Source: Ditylenchus dipsaci (taxonomy: Eukaryota; Nematoda; Chromadorea; Rhabditida; Anguinidae). Taken from it: DNA of 64,000 bases. How positions within the stretch are numbered: position 1 is the first letter of the stretch; every line of letters starts with the position of its first letter. Both the position numbers and the translations under genes were made by a program. The DNA is taken from the NCBI GenBank assembly GCA_004194705.1, contig SADC01000859.1, positions 35,190 to 99,189 of the forward strand, given 5' to 3'. Shown here one piece after another: positions 34,215 to 45,349 of this stretch. The notes beneath the pieces were generated by a model, which did not search any database, had not been told where the DNA came from, and saw only the letters and a program-made list of their open reading frames with translations.

Positions 34215-34560
34215 TATGATAGCTTTTTTAGTTCAAACTACCCAAACTAACCAAACCATCCCAAATTACTACACATTACACTATATCATCCTAATTACAC
34301 TTAATCACACCGAATTGCCCCAAACCATCCTAAATCACTCCAAACTAACCAAATCACCCCCAATCACCCTAATACCCGCGAAATATCTTAAACTATTCAA
34401 AATTACCCCAAACCACACTAAATTACCAAAAACCATCCAAATCAACTCAAACCAGCCCAAATTACTTGAAACACTCATAAATTACCATAAATCACCCAAA
34501 TTACTTTAAACCACACTAAATTGCCTCAAATAAACTTAAATTTCCATAATTCACCCGTGG
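34215..34560 (+). repeat. CCAAATTACCCYAAACCA degenerate tandem array
   Basis: About 340 bp of a loosely repeated unit of 17-20 bases rich in A, C and T (for example CTAAATCACTCCAAACTAACC) with almost no G on this strand. The open frame through it (asparagine, threonine, proline and leucine-rich) is an effect of the composition. Confidence 0.7.
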
Positions 34561-34870
34561 ATAGCGAAGACAGACAGCAATTATATGTTTGGCGGAAAGG
34601 CGGAAAATACGATTAAAATGAATAAGCACAATACAATGAACTCCTGATTTAGCGTACAGACTGAGGACCGGCCTAAGTGCATACTAAAACGCGAGTCCAC
34701 TGTAAAAAATCAATACACAATAACTCATAACTTTATTGCCACAAAACAACAAACAGAATTAATACTATGCATTATCTTCTGAACCTGATAACGGCAAACC
34801 AAGGAGACGTTCTTGCCACTCCACTCTTCCCTCATGAATAAAGTAATCTGCCAGCGTTTCTCGAAGCTCT

Positions 34871-35563
34871 CTAAGCACGGGTAGGAAATTTCTCGAGCTG
34901 GCGATGCATCTCATCCACATCAATAGCCAAAGTTGATGCGAGTCCATCTTTTTTGTCCTCGCAGCGCTTGAGCATCTCCACCACAGCATCCTCTAGCGGG
35001 TCATTGATTTTTCTCTTCTTCTTAGCTGGAGTGACCTCAGTTGTGCTTTCACCACACCTTTCTTCATTTGACACTAAAAACAACTCAATATGTCATTCCG
35101 AGTTCAACCATGAAAACTTACCGTCTTGCTGAAATTCTTCATCCTGATTTTGCTCTTTGCCCGGAAGAAGCTGGTCATTTTCCTCCTCATATTCCTTGAA
35201 TTTGCTGCTGATAGATAGGCTTGACGACTGCTCTTGACACTCTTCGATAAATGGGACAACGAAAGCCATGGCGTCGAAGTGCACCCACTTCCTGGTGTAA
35301 TCGTTCGTACTGCCACTTGGCTTTTTGACGGCTCGATTCTTCTTAAAGTATGCACGGAGATTTTTCCATGTGGCAGCTGCTTCTTGCCCATCTGAATTTA
35401 CCGAAAAAATGACATCAAATGCAATGAAGTGCAACGAAAATATACCTGAGAACCCTAGATCCGTGGCTATCTTGGCCCATATGTTGTTCTTCCACTGATT
35501 GTCCTTGTACTTCTCATTCGCCATATCGTATAGGCAGGGGCAGTCACATAAAAAAGTCTTCAT
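34871..35563 (-). CDS. MADF-domain DNA-binding protein, 196 residues
   Basis: Exons 35563-35446, 35391-35122 and 35073-34871 splice in phase with introns of 54 and 48 nt. The N-terminal MADF (Myb/SANT-like) domain has CPCLYDMANEKYKDNQWKNN, IWAKIATDLG, and ATWKNLRAYFKKN. An acidic/polar region (EYEEENDQLL) and a nuclear-localisation-like AKKKRKIN follow. Such proteins bind DNA as transcription factors or as Harbinger partner proteins that bring transposase to the ends. The stop at 34871 is followed in the next frame by a helical stretch LRELRETLADYF that would suit a BESS-like tail, so a one-base shift may have shortened the protein. It sits inside inverted repeats and is probably transposon-encoded. 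Confidence 0.75.
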
Positions 35564-35892
35564 AAAAATTATATTGACTGTGGAAACAGCATCCGCAAAC
35601 AGCATCCTCACCCTAGGGTGTTCACAATGAGGATTCTGTTCGCGGATGCTGTTTGCGGATGCTGACTGCGGATGCTTCATCCTCATTGTGAACAGAGTGT
35701 GGAGGCTAAAACAGACTGCGGGTGCTGTTTGCGGAGTCTGATTGAGGATGCTGCCTCCTCATTGTGTTTGCGGCTTAAAACACCTTTAGTGGTTGAAAAA
35801 CGCTATTTTGGGTTAGGCCATCTACGCTACTCCGGCCCAAGAAAATATTATTGACAAAATTAAGGTGGTCTCGCGCAAAGTTGAAATGGACT

Positions 35893-36034
35893 ATACCGTA
35901 TTTTCTCTAATAGAAGTGCACCCCTTAAATTTTGACTAAGATTTCAGAGATAAGGCCATTTTTGATTTACAAATTTGAGATTTTCAGGGGATTGAAAAAT
36001 AGAAGCCCGTGGCTTCTATTGGCGAAAATACGTT
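35893..36034. mobile_element. MITE, CCGTATTTTCTCTA family (AATAGAAG word)
   Basis: Ends are ACCGTATTTTCTCTAATAG and CTATTGGCGAAAATACG. The inner word is AATAGAAGTGCACCCC / GAAGCCCGTGGCTTCTATT. It is the fourth inner-word variant of the family at 11305, 41494 and 57091. A related piece lies at 26425-26500. Confidence 0.65.
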
Positions 36035-36473
36035 ACTTTTTTTCCCGACTAAAAACTCTTTTTCCGACTAATTTATAATTGCATTTTTCTTTGAGTTTTT
36101 ATCGTAATTCTTTCAGTCTTGGAGTTATCGTGTAGCCCAGAATCTCAGCATTCTAGTGAGCCATCAAACTCAACAAAACAATAAAAACATTTTTCGAGAA
36201 ATAGAGATTTAGAGAAAGAGTGAAGATAACAGCAATTTTTTCAGACCCCTAAATCTCTTTAATCTCTTTAATTTGATATCTATCGTGTTATCTCTAATTT
36301 CTGCCCCGGGAAAGTAATTTTTGAACCCCTTACCAGAGGGGAAATAATTAGGGGAGGGAGTAATTATTCATCCATACAGCGCCGTAAGCGCTGTGAATTT
36401 TTTTTTTAATTTTTCGTACTAGACCAAACTTTACAAGAGCAAAATTATTAGGTTCGAATTTCATATGGTCAGG

Positions 36474-36664
36474 TACAGTCGACTCTCGTTAAACTGGCAC
36501 TCCAATAAACTGGCACCCTCTATAAACTGGCACATTGAAAAGCCCTATTTGGCTGGCCGACAAAGAAATTAGGCAAAGTAACATCCCAATAAACTGGCAC
36601 CCCCGATAAACTGGCACCCCAGACTGGTCCCCAGGGGTGCCAGTTTATCGAGAGTAGACTGTAA
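36474..36664 (+). mobile_element. TACAGTCGACTC MITE, word TAAACTGGCAC (copy A)
   Basis: Ends are TACAGTCGACTCTCG and CGAGAGTAGACTGTA. The word TAAACTGGCAC occurs five times directly and once inverted. The middle has TTTGGCTGGCCGAC and the core GGTCCCCAGGGGTGCC. It lies in inverted orientation to its near-twin at 36836-37022. Confidence 0.85.
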
Positions 36665-36835
36665 TACTTAATAGCTTATTAAATTATTATCGCTATTGAA
36701 TAGTTTTTAGCAAGAGCTACAAGAGAGTTTAAAACAGAATAAAAAATTGATTCGAAAATCAACGAAAACAAAAGGGTTTTTAAAATTTACCGTAAAAAAG
36801 GGCACCATTTGAGGGTCGAACAACGTAACAACCTA

Positions 36836-37022
36836 CAGTCTACTCTCGATAAACTGGCACCCCTGGGACCAGCCTGGGGTGCCAGTTTATCGGGGATGCC
36901 AGTTTAGTGGGATGTTACTTTGCCTAATTTCTCTGTCGGCCAGCCAATAGGGCCTTTTCAAAGTGCCAGTTTATCGAGGGTGCCAGTTTATTGGAGTGCC
37001 AGTTTAACGAGAGTAGACTGTA
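36836..37022 (-). mobile_element. TACAGTCTACTC MITE, word TAAACTGGCAC (copy B)
   Basis: Inverted near-copy of 36474-36664, from TACAGTCTACTCTCG to CGAGAGTAGACTGTA, with GTGCCAGTTTA repeated five times and the GGCCAGCC middle. About 170 bp of unrelated sequence separates the two. An inserted pair facing each other could form a large hairpin in RNA. Confidence 0.85.
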
Positions 37023-37349
37023 GTATTATTGACATGAACAGGAAGGGGTCTCGCTCAAGATCAGATTAGGCAAATTCAAGTTTCATGATTTTAAAAGTTT
37101 CATTGTCTTTTACAAGTAATATTCTCTATTATTCAATACCACCGACAAATAATTATTGACAGAGTCGTCGGATTCTTTGATTTAAGCGGTTCAGTTTCTT
37201 CATTTGCACTTGGAGAATGTAAACAATCTTTTTGCTGATTCTGAGATTTACTGTCACTAAATCTTTGCTCCATATTTTCCATTATTGAAGTGCTTGTTCT
37301 ATTTTAGTTTCTAAGCGAAATATATTATTAAATTTAAGCAATTTTGAGA

Positions 37350-37790
37350 GTGGGAGATTATTTGGCGGCGGAAAATTCGACGGCGGAATTCTGAAAGAAT
37401 CATTATGTATATTTGCTTCGCGATTCCGAATTTCTGAAACCGGATTCGTGTCCAGCATGGTCGCTTTCTTATAAAAATGCTCTTAAATTTGAGAAATCAC
37501 TCGTATTCTGAATTCCACTCGAGAAAACAAACATCTAAATATTTTTTTAGAAAAAAATTTTCATTTCAAATGTTTGTTGTATTGAGTCATTCAATTTGAG
37601 TGGAATTCAAAATTTGAGTGATTTCTCAAATTAAAGAAAATTTTTATAAGTCGAGCGACCATGCTGGTCGCTCTGGACACGAATCTGGTGTCAGAAGCTC
37701 GGAATTGCAAAGCAAACATACATAACGGCTCTCTTGAAAATTCCGCCAAATTTTCCGCCGCCAAATTATCTCTCCACCATCTTGAGCCAA
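37350..37790. mobile_element. Foldback at the 3' end of the GLUT gene
   Basis: GAGATTATTTGGCGGCGG and the adjoining arm (GAATTTCTGAAACCGGATTCG, then GTCCAGCATGGTCGC) return inverted from 37640 to 37775. Related fragments with GGATTCGTGTTCAGCATGGTC occur at 45300, 52270, 52460 and 59570. The right arm supplies the stop codon of the transporter. Confidence 0.8.
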
Positions 37791-40700
37791 CCTGGCAGTA
37801 AGAAATACACCAGTGCTGAACTTATACCACTAATAACAATGAAGGGCAAGTAGCTGATTGAGACACCTACAGCCTATAACCTTTATTTTATGTTAACCTT
37901 TAAAATAACATTAGCTACCTGTTTAAGTGGCAAATATCCCAATGAAACGATGAAAGCATTAGCAAATGACACAAAAACAGTTACAGTTACAGCCATAGGA
38001 CGAAACTATAATTGATCAGTTTTCGCAATTTACAAAATAATCTAGTTCAAGCATATTGCTAGGGCCGACATTTTCGCCTGGCCAAACCGAAAACCTGAAC
38101 TTATGCTTTTGACCGGTCGGCTAAAAACCAAAGACGAAAATTTTGTAAATTTTTGTAAATCGTGTTTAAACGACTCCTAAGTAATTTTTATGTGCTTAAA
38201 ACGATAAAAAGCTATTTTGTAACACTTTTCCATATAAAAAATTGATTTTCTGAAGAAATTTTTTTCCCAATATTTCATTTTTGCCTTGAGGGACCAAAGC
38301 AACTCAAGTTTCTGGTCAAATTTGGTCAAATTTTTTTCCCCTAAAATCGGGTTTTTTTATGGAAAGTGTTAGAAAACAGCTTTTTATCGTTTAAGGGCAA
38401 CCGGACAAAAAAGGTTTTTAAAAAAATTTGTCGCGCGACAACAAAGACTTTTCCCTTTTTTGTCGTTTATGTTTTGTCGCGCGACAAAAAATATTTTTAA
38501 ATATTTTGTCGCGCGACAAAAAAGACTTTTTTATCGGTGGATTCTGCTGTTTTGCCTGAATCTACCGAATAAAAAAGTCTTTTTTGTCGCACGACTAAAC
38601 ATGGTAAAAAACGTTTTTGTCGCGCGACAAATACTTTTAAAAATCTTTTTTGTCCGGTTGCCGTTTAAGCGCATAAAAATTACTTAGGAGTCGTTTAAAC
38701 ACGATTTACTAAATTTACAAAATGCGCCCCCCACAGCCCCCAAGTGAACAAGTACCTTTTGAAATTGCGGACACAGATTTTTTCACTCCAAAATATTTGA
38801 AATTCGAAAACTTTTCCCAATTGTTTTTTTGTACAGTCGACGCTCTACATAACCTACGGCCAGGGACCGAGCTCAGCCGTATGTTGTACACTACCGTATA
38901 TTATATAAGAGTATTTTATAGAGAGCGTCGACTGTGTGCAAAAAAGTTTTTTTAAAAAAATATATAATATCGAAATTTGCAGGCATAAATGCAGAAATTA
39001 TTGAATTTATGAAAAATGTCCGTGAAAATTACAACCCTTTAATCTTTTTTTTCATCTGAGGAGCCACTAAGCTTATTTTTCAACCTCGATTCAAGGAGTG
39101 GTTAATTAAAGGCTATTTTACAAAAAAAACTTAACAGACATTAGTTGGAAATATTTCTCCCGTGATCATCCATGGAATTGGAGAGCCTATTCCATAAACG
39201 CTCATATACACCACAAATAGTGCAATCATTGTGTAAGCCAACCAGAAAGCCTAAACTTTTTTAATTTTTTTTGACTTACTTTTAATTTTTAGAAAATCAT
39301 GTTTTTAAAATATTGCCTGATTAGTTTGTTGGAACCAGGCAAAAACACTGACCAGCCCAAGCACGACAGTGATTGAGCTAAGTTGAAATATAGACAATCT
39401 TCTCCGTCCTAACCGCTCAATTAAATAGGCGGCACTGCAAGTGGACACAAAATACACTATTCCAAGTGCCAAAGTGCAATAGCGAGCTATTGGGCTTAAA
39501 AATATATTCTAACTATATCGGTTCCATGCCTTTTTCTGTTGCCGAAATGTGCCTTGGTTCACCTCTTGTTTCACTTTGAAAAATACCTTGGTCCCTCTGT
39601 TCATTATTGTTATGGAAACACAGTGAAGGACTTTTGAGGCGATTAAAGTAATTATCTTTACGAAAGTACTTTTCAGAAAAAAAAATAACAGGGGAGACCA
39701 AGGCATATTTTGGTAACATATAGGCTTGATCTTAAGAAGTCCGGCGGGATTCGGGATTCCCGTCTAAAAAAACGGGAATCCCGCCGGGATTCCCGTTTTT
39801 CAATAATAGCTGTGGAGTCTTACTGTAAAGTCGACAACTGAAGAATTAAACATATGTTGTACGAGAAACTTTACAGTTATGAACCAAGAGCTGATTTCAA
39901 TATATTTTTGTTTTAATAGTCGATAAATGTAAAAATTTTCATATAATATACAAAAAAATTTACAATTATCAGCACACAATTAATTTTAATTTTCTTCATT
40001 TTTAGAGTCGACAACTGTAGAATTTAACGTATATTTACAAGAAATTTAAAAGTTATCCAAGTACATTTATGGTTGCTTTATTGTTTTAGTAAGGAAAATG
40101 GGTCTGAATTTTTTTTCCTATTCCTAAAGTCAAGATTCTGCGCTGAACAAAACGTACTTTTCAGAATAACGATATAATTTTTGCACGATGAGATATAGCC
40201 TAAAGTCAAGGTAAAATCACCTTGATTTTACCTTGACCTTGACTTTCGCTAAAATCAAGGTGATTTTACCTTGACTTTAGGCTATATCTCATCGTGCAAA
40301 AATTATATCGAGACTCTGAAAAGTACCTTTTGTTCAGCGCAAAATCTTGACTTCAGGGAATAGGAAAAAAATTCAGACCCATTTTCCTTACTAAAAATCG
40401 AGAAAACGACCTTGAAGTTTTAAAGTCAAGTTTTACCTTGACCTTGAACTTGACCTTGACTTTTGAAAACACTGATGTACAGTCGACTCTCGATTTAAGG
40501 ACACCCCAAAAGTTCGTTCCCAGCTGGGTCCGACACTTTTTTTAGCTCGATTTTCGAAGCTTTTTTAAAATTCTGTTTTGACAGTCTGGTATCGCAAGGA
40601 TGTCGATTTTGCCGATCGTTTTTCAAAATCTAAAAATTTTTCTTTTAAAAAAGCAAAACCTCGATTTAAGGACAGACTTTTTCTAAAATCCCTGTCCTTA

Positions 40701-43634
40701 AATCGAAGGTTTGCTTTTTTAGAAGAAAAAGTTTTTGGATTTTGAAAAACGATCGGCAAAATCGACATCCTTGCGATATTTGCGACCAGACTGTCAAAAC
40801 AGAACGAGAAAAAGCTTTCGAAAATCGAGCTAAAAAAAGTGTCGGACCCAGCTGGGGAACGAACTTTTGGGGGTGTCCTTAAATCGAGAGTCGACTGTAC
40901 AGACAAAAATACTGGCGCCGGAGCTGGCGCCCTTATTTTATCCTGACGCCCAGGCGTCGGCGCCACAATTTGAAAACGCTCGGTGCAGGCGCCCTATTTT
41001 CTGAAAGTGCAACTATGGCACGATCATGCAACTTATTAAACGCAAACACCTTACGGCGATAGTCCTGCACTGGAGAACATGTCTGTGCTGTAGGCGAAAA
41101 AACGCAGCAATTCCAGTAAATTGTTGAGCAATCATCATCCACACCGTTATGAACAGGGTAAACGCAATTCTTTTGAAAATAGATCAGCGAAAGTGGGACG
41201 GTTTTCCTATTATAGATACATTTTATCTTGGAAAGAGCTTATTATAAGTTTTTTTTTTAATTGCTGTGTTTTTTCTAATAATACGTCTGCCTCTAATAAT
41301 ACCCCCTTAAGGGACCTATATTTCTGCCCAGGGCAAAATATTTGAAGCAATGTACGACTTAACTTTTTTTAACTACCACTAGCTCTCCTGATTTCCCTAT
41401 TTAGATTCTGGTTGAGCACCCAAAAATCTCAAATTCATCTTAAATTTTCACAACTAGGAAGAGGAGGTTTTGCAAAATGGCTAGGTGGCCATACCGTGTT
41501 TTCTCCATAATCCCCACTCTCTAATAATCATCCACCCCACCTCTCCTTTTTTGACTAGGATTTCAGAGTTAAGACCATTTTTGATTGACAATTTTCGTAT
41601 TTTTCACGGGTTGAAAAATAATCCCCATGGGGTTTAATAGAGAAAATACGGTAATTCTAATACTGTTGACTGTCCAGGCAACTTGTGCCCTAGGCACTGA
41701 CCTCAGGGGTACATTACAAAGATAGTATGTCGCCCACGGTGTACTTTGCCGGGAGGGTCAACTGTAGCAAAGAATATTTTAAAGAGATTCTCAAAAAAAC
41801 GGCTATAAGAAATTCTAGAATCACGCTAAGCTTAGGTACGAAATGTACCTAAAGTCTAGAAAAGCCCCATACATTTTTTAGAACCTTTTTTACTTACAGA
41901 CAAATTGTGAGCTTCTTGGTCCAAAGCATCAATCATTGATTTAGCTTGCTCAGAGTCTACAAGCTTCTTAAGATCTGACATAGCCTTTTCTCTCTTCCTC
42001 TCGTTATAAGCGTGTATTTGGGGCTTTCCGGGCAACTCAAAATTAGTAAACATAGAAAAAGTGCTGGAACTCCAGGAAAAGCATAAGCTAAAGGCCAGTA
42101 CTGCTCATCTCCCAAAATTTCGGGCAAAGCCATCAACATTGAGAAGCTATCCGAAAAGGCGATGGCTATCTCAAAATCGTAAAGTTTAAAAAAATCGAGA
42201 ATTCAAGCAACTAATGAAAAAGCATGATACCGCATAACCTCTAAAGGCGAAAACACAATGAGGAGGCTTTTTGCGGATGCTAAATCAGATTTGTCACACG
42301 TAAATGGCCCTAACTTTTTTTTAATTTCCAAAAAAGTTTCTGTTCGTGCCATTTTGTAGCTAAGATTCAGGGCTATCAGATAAGCTGTTAATAAAGCAGA
42401 TGTTGTTGAAAAAATTGAGTTAAAAAAGAAAGACTCCGCCAAAGTATCCGCACTCAATTTGAGTCAGGATTTTTGGGCAGTCTTAAAAATTTATCTGAGT
42501 TTTTATAAGCAATTCTGACTCAGTCATAGCTCATTTATAGCCCTAAACGTTAACTATATGATGTGAGAAGCTAAATAAGGAACTGGAAAATAAAAAACCA
42601 CATCAACTGAATAATTTCGGGAGAACAGTAAAAAAGGAGGATTCTGTTTCGCAGATTCTTAGTGAATAGTCTGTTTTAGCACCCGCAAACAGACTTTTCA
42701 TTGTGAATGCGCCTCGATAATCCAACCGAAATCCTCACTCCAGCCTTCCGATCAAAATCGCGTTCTTGGCATTGTGTTTTGACCCATTTTGAAAAATGCT
42801 CCGAGGCAATTTACCTACCATTTTGTAGCCAGTGAGATAAGCTATAAAATGGTAGTAACTTGACTGAGAAGAGTCTTCAAAAAGAAGGTCAAAAACACAA
42901 TGCCAAAACTACGGTGTTTGAATTAGGGGTGGGGGCATAGTTGCACGGGTGCCGGCGCCCGAAAAATTTAGGAAAATCAGGGTGCCGGAGCCAAAATTTT
43001 TCGAAGTCGGCGCCGCCTTTTGGGCCGTGGAACTATGTGTGGGAGGTCAGTATCATTAGAGATTAGTCGGTAACTTCAAAAGTGTTGATCACCTCATGAG
43101 CAGTTCCCGCAGCTCCGCGATATTTTAGAGGCGTGATTTCCATCAAATACATAGGCACTATTCCAGATCCCAGACCCACATTAGCACCGAGAATAAGTCG
43201 TCCTACTATCAGTAATTCAGGAGCATTCACTGGCTTAGCGAAATATACAAGGCAAGCACCAAGCACATTTAGCACACCATTTGCAAACAGGCCATTTCTA
43301 CGCCCCACTTTTTTGGTTATCAAACTAAAAAAATCTGAATTTTTATAAAATTGAAAAATTGCTTGCTTAGTAGAAAGAGCCCCAAATATTGCACCTAGTG
43401 GAATGCAAGCCACTACAAATGACCATAATACATTGAGCTGGGTAAAGGACAGTGAATTTCCTGTGCGCTCCAAGTAAGCTTGGTTATCCAGGTAGTTACA
43501 ATCGCTTGAGATGGATTGACCACATTGTTACTGTAGAACTGAGTACTAGCTCCTAGGGTGGATGTCAACACTGCTACATAATACTTTGTTTTTAACATAG
43601 TTCCAGGACAATAATTATTGGAAAAATTTTTCAA
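37766..43634 (-). CDS. GLUT-family sugar transporter, disrupted
   Basis: Major facilitator sugar porter in at least nine exons. Start block about 43634 or 43598, with VAVLTSTLGAS and an INQAYLERTG-type loop. Then GRRNGLF, GRLILGANVGLGSGIVPMYL and PLKYRGAAGT (43338-43087). Then WPLAYAFPGVPAL and CPESPKY (42175-41893), AQQFTGIAAFFAYSTDMF (41150-41055), LIERLGRRRL (from 39494), GSPIPWMITGEIFP (39250-39142), FRPMAV (38005-37919), and a last exon 37873-37766. Motifs match the GLUT family (PESPR, QQLSGINAVFYYST, GPGPIPWF). Defects: one base missing in the WINQ codons near 43490, one extra base after ESPKY near 42000, a donor reading CTAAGC instead of GTAAGC near 43360, and loss of the PETKG tail. 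Introns are full of MITEs. Probably a decaying gene. Confidence 0.85.
38140..38715. mobile_element. Foldback with iterated TTTGTCGCGCGACAAA palindromes
   Basis: GTAAATCGTGTTTAAACGAC and the following TCCTAAGTAATTTTTATG return inverted at 38665-38710. In between, TTTGTCGCGCGACAAA or a one-base variant occurs five times (about 38428, 38474, 38508, 38585, 38618). It lies within an intron of the GLUT gene. Confidence 0.8.
38832..38937. mobile_element. Short TACAGTCGACGCTC MITE
   Basis: Ends are TACAGTCGACGCTCTA and the inverse TAGAGAGCGTCGACTGT. The inside keeps CGGCCAGGGACCGAGC in place of the usual GGTCCCAGGGG core, and the TAT-rich word occurs once on each side. About 106 bp long. Confidence 0.8.
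39520..39722. mobile_element. CCTTGGTCCC MITE in a GLUT intron
   Basis: GTGCCTTGGTTCACCTCTTG and ATACCTTGGTCCCTCTGTTC on the left are answered by AACAGGGGAGACCAAGGCAT on the right. A diverged member of the 5550-5806 family. Confidence 0.65.
40085..40398. mobile_element. Palindrome of ~150-bp arms with TCAAGGTAAAATCACC words
   Basis: TTTTAGTAAGGAAAATGGGT at 40085 is mirrored at 40378-40398, and the whole arm through CACGATGAGATATAGCCTAA pairs with its inverse. The apex is built of ACCTTGATTTTACCTTGACC words in both senses. It lies in a GLUT intron. Confidence 0.85.
40479..40902. mobile_element. TACAGTCGACTC MITE, word GATTTAAGGACA
   Basis: Ends are TACAGTCGACTCTCGATTT and AAATCGAGAGTCGACTGTA. 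The word GATTTAAGGACA (or its inverse) occurs at the two ends and again at the two sides of the centre (40668-40700). Arms of about 190 bp are inverted copies, including GTTCCCAGCTGGGTCCGACAC. Confidence 0.85.
40910..41000. repeat. GGCGCC-word cluster
   Basis: TGGCGCCGGAGCTGGCGCCC and nearby GCGTCGGCGCC, GGCGCCCTA. A similar cluster lies at 42945-43025 (GGTGCCGGCGCCCG, GTCGGCGCCGCC). Together they may be the two ends of an element spanning that part of the GLUT locus. Confidence 0.45.
41494..41652. mobile_element. MITE, CCGTGTTTTCTC family (TAATCCCC word)
   Basis: Ends are ATACCGTGTTTTCTCCATAA and AATAGAGAAAATACGGTAAT. Inner words are TAATCCCCAC and TAATCATCCACCCCACC on the left, and AATAATCCCCATGGGG on the right. 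Located in a GLUT intron. Confidence 0.7.
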
Positions 43635-43649
43635 AGGTTAGATTATAAA

Positions 43650-44800
43650 TTTTTTTGCACTAGAAATATTTGAATCGTGAAGTAGTAGCAAAAATATCAT
43701 TTTAATGACTTCCAAAAATAATGTAAAAAAAATAGTTAAAGATGTCTTTTAGCTAGTCTTATCAGCTGATTTGTGGTGAATGGGATTTCTAGCAAAAAGA
43801 AATCAAAATATTATTGATAAAATGTCGAAGTGCAATTTTTTGTTTGTTTTCACAGTCTTTGATTTTAGGTGTTACAAGGATCTGCTAATCAAAATGAATA
43901 GTTTGCATATCAATCTACCTGATTGAAATGTAGGCCAGTCTTTCGAGCCTTATTTTTGCGCCTTCATAAGCTAACTTTTTATGGGGAGAATGAAAAAAAA
44001 CTGACTATGGTCCCGGGACTATAATTAGAGTGGGCCATTTTTTCAAACTTCAAGTCACCTCAAGTTTTGTTTTTCCTATATTTTTAAGTTCTATCAAAAA
44101 TGCCGATAAATCTGGCTGTATTGGGTTTAAGACTTGTCAGTTTGGAATTGTGCGAGTTTGAAAATTTTTCTGTTTTAGAGCCTTTTCGTTTTCGATTTTT
44201 TCCGTTTTGAACCTTTCGAGTTTCGAAATATATATTTTCGGCTTTTTTCTTCGATAATTTCCTTTTCGATACATGAGTTTCGAGCTTTCCGGTTTTGGAG
44301 AAAATGGGATTTGAACAACCATGTCTTCGTGATTTTACCTTCAAGCTCGTTCTTCATAGCTACAACTTTTAGTGACTGCTTTGACTGTACTTTACTTGTA
44401 TCTTAAAAGTCACAGCCAACATACCACATTCAAACCCTTTTTCTGACTCAAAATCGTTTGGTAAGTCTTGTTTGATAGGTAAGAAATTGCGATTTCACCC
44501 ACCCGAACCCTAAATCCAGGTAGGTACCTTCTGGTCCGGTGTATCCGCCTATATGGCCTGAATTTTTTTTGTTAAATTTTAAAACAAACCATGCTATCAT
44601 TTGCATAATTTTCTAGAGAAATAGGTTTTTTAAGACCCAATTTCTGATTTTACATACTTATATTCCGTAACCCAGATTAGGTACATCCTGGTCAGGTGGA
44701 TGTACACCTGGATGTACTAAAAAGTAAAAGTTATCTAAAATAAAAAGACAACCCAACTTCCTCTAACCTCTAATGCGTTGCAATTGCCTCTACTTATAGA
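43650..44800. other. No supported gene; one palindrome
   Basis: Sequence 44450-44715 includes a weak inverted repeat: GGTAGGTACCTTCTGGTCC near 44520 and GTACATCCTGGTCAGGTGG near 44680, each beside a CCCACC or AACCC phrase. Serine/lysine-rich minus-strand frames at 44084-44357 overlap in all three phases and are not convincing. Confidence 0.4.
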
Positions 44801-44830
44801 GAAAATCACACGGAGTACGATGATGCCGGT

Positions 44831-44953
44831 CGCTCTCGCTTCGATGACAGATAAAGTAGGTGAAACAGGCCCGAAGATATGCACTTAGCAAGGTCAAAAT
44901 TCAGCTGATTACCTACAGGTTTTCGAGTGGTGCTCCATGATAGTAACGGTAAA
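44831..44953 (+). other. Possible first exons of an unrecognised gene
   Basis: After a CTTATAG acceptor, ATGATGCCGGTCGCTCTCGC opens a short frame (MMPVALASMTDK) ending at AAA|GTAGGT. A following CCTACAG acceptor opens VFEWCSMIVT ending at ACG|GTAAAC in phase. No continuing exon was convincingly located before 45450. Weak evidence, listed for completeness. Confidence 0.25.
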
Positions 44954-45349
44954 CCCAACCTTATAATATATTAAAATGACCGCTAGGAGTTCAGCGTAAT
45001 AATGTTACTAAGTTTAGGTGTTTTTATTTGAAAAGTCAAGATAAATCATTACTTATTTGTTGGGGTACGGATTTTTCAAATGTACTTTCCTGACTTTCTT
45101 ACGTGCCATAATACTGTGTGAAGATTTTATACAACTGATGTCTTCATACAAAAATAAAGAACAGAATTTCACGGTTATTTTGACATTGAATGCAGCAATA
45201 TTTTATTATAAATTCGAGACTAAACAAGCAAAATCATTATATAAATTGCAACATGAGTTTGCTATAACTTTTTCTGACTGGAAAATGACTGATTCGGACA
45301 CTGGATTCATGCTCAACGTGGTCGGTTTGCTTATAGAACTGCTCTAACA

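Larger units (their letters stand above)
33855..35770 (-). mobile_element. Harbinger-like inverted-repeat element carrying a MADF gene
   Basis: Both ends carry CACAATGAGGAG with arrays of GCATCCGCAAACAG words: 33860-34130 on the left and 35583-35768 on the right, in opposite orientation. The only gene inside is the MADF protein at 34871-35563. PIF/Harbinger transposons characteristically encode a transposase plus a Myb/SANT/MADF-like DNA-binding protein, so this looks like a derivative that kept only the second gene. Solo or shortened copies with the same ends lie at about 42250-42290 and 42640-42710. No clear 3-bp TSD was seen. Confidence 0.6.

Noticed and set aside
34216..34509. 97-residue Asn/Thr/Pro/Leu-rich open frame
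   Set aside because: It follows a degenerate tandem array almost free of G on that strand; composition explains the open frame.
33855..35770. CRISPR-like reading of the regularly repeated GCATCCGCAAACAG words
   Set aside because: Repeats are short, imperfect, in both orientations and lack uniform spacers; the surrounding DNA is eukaryotic.
44084..44357. Lys/Glu-rich minus-strand open frames
   Set aside because: Open in three phases at once with no splice sites or conserved motif; likely chance in AT-rich DNA.
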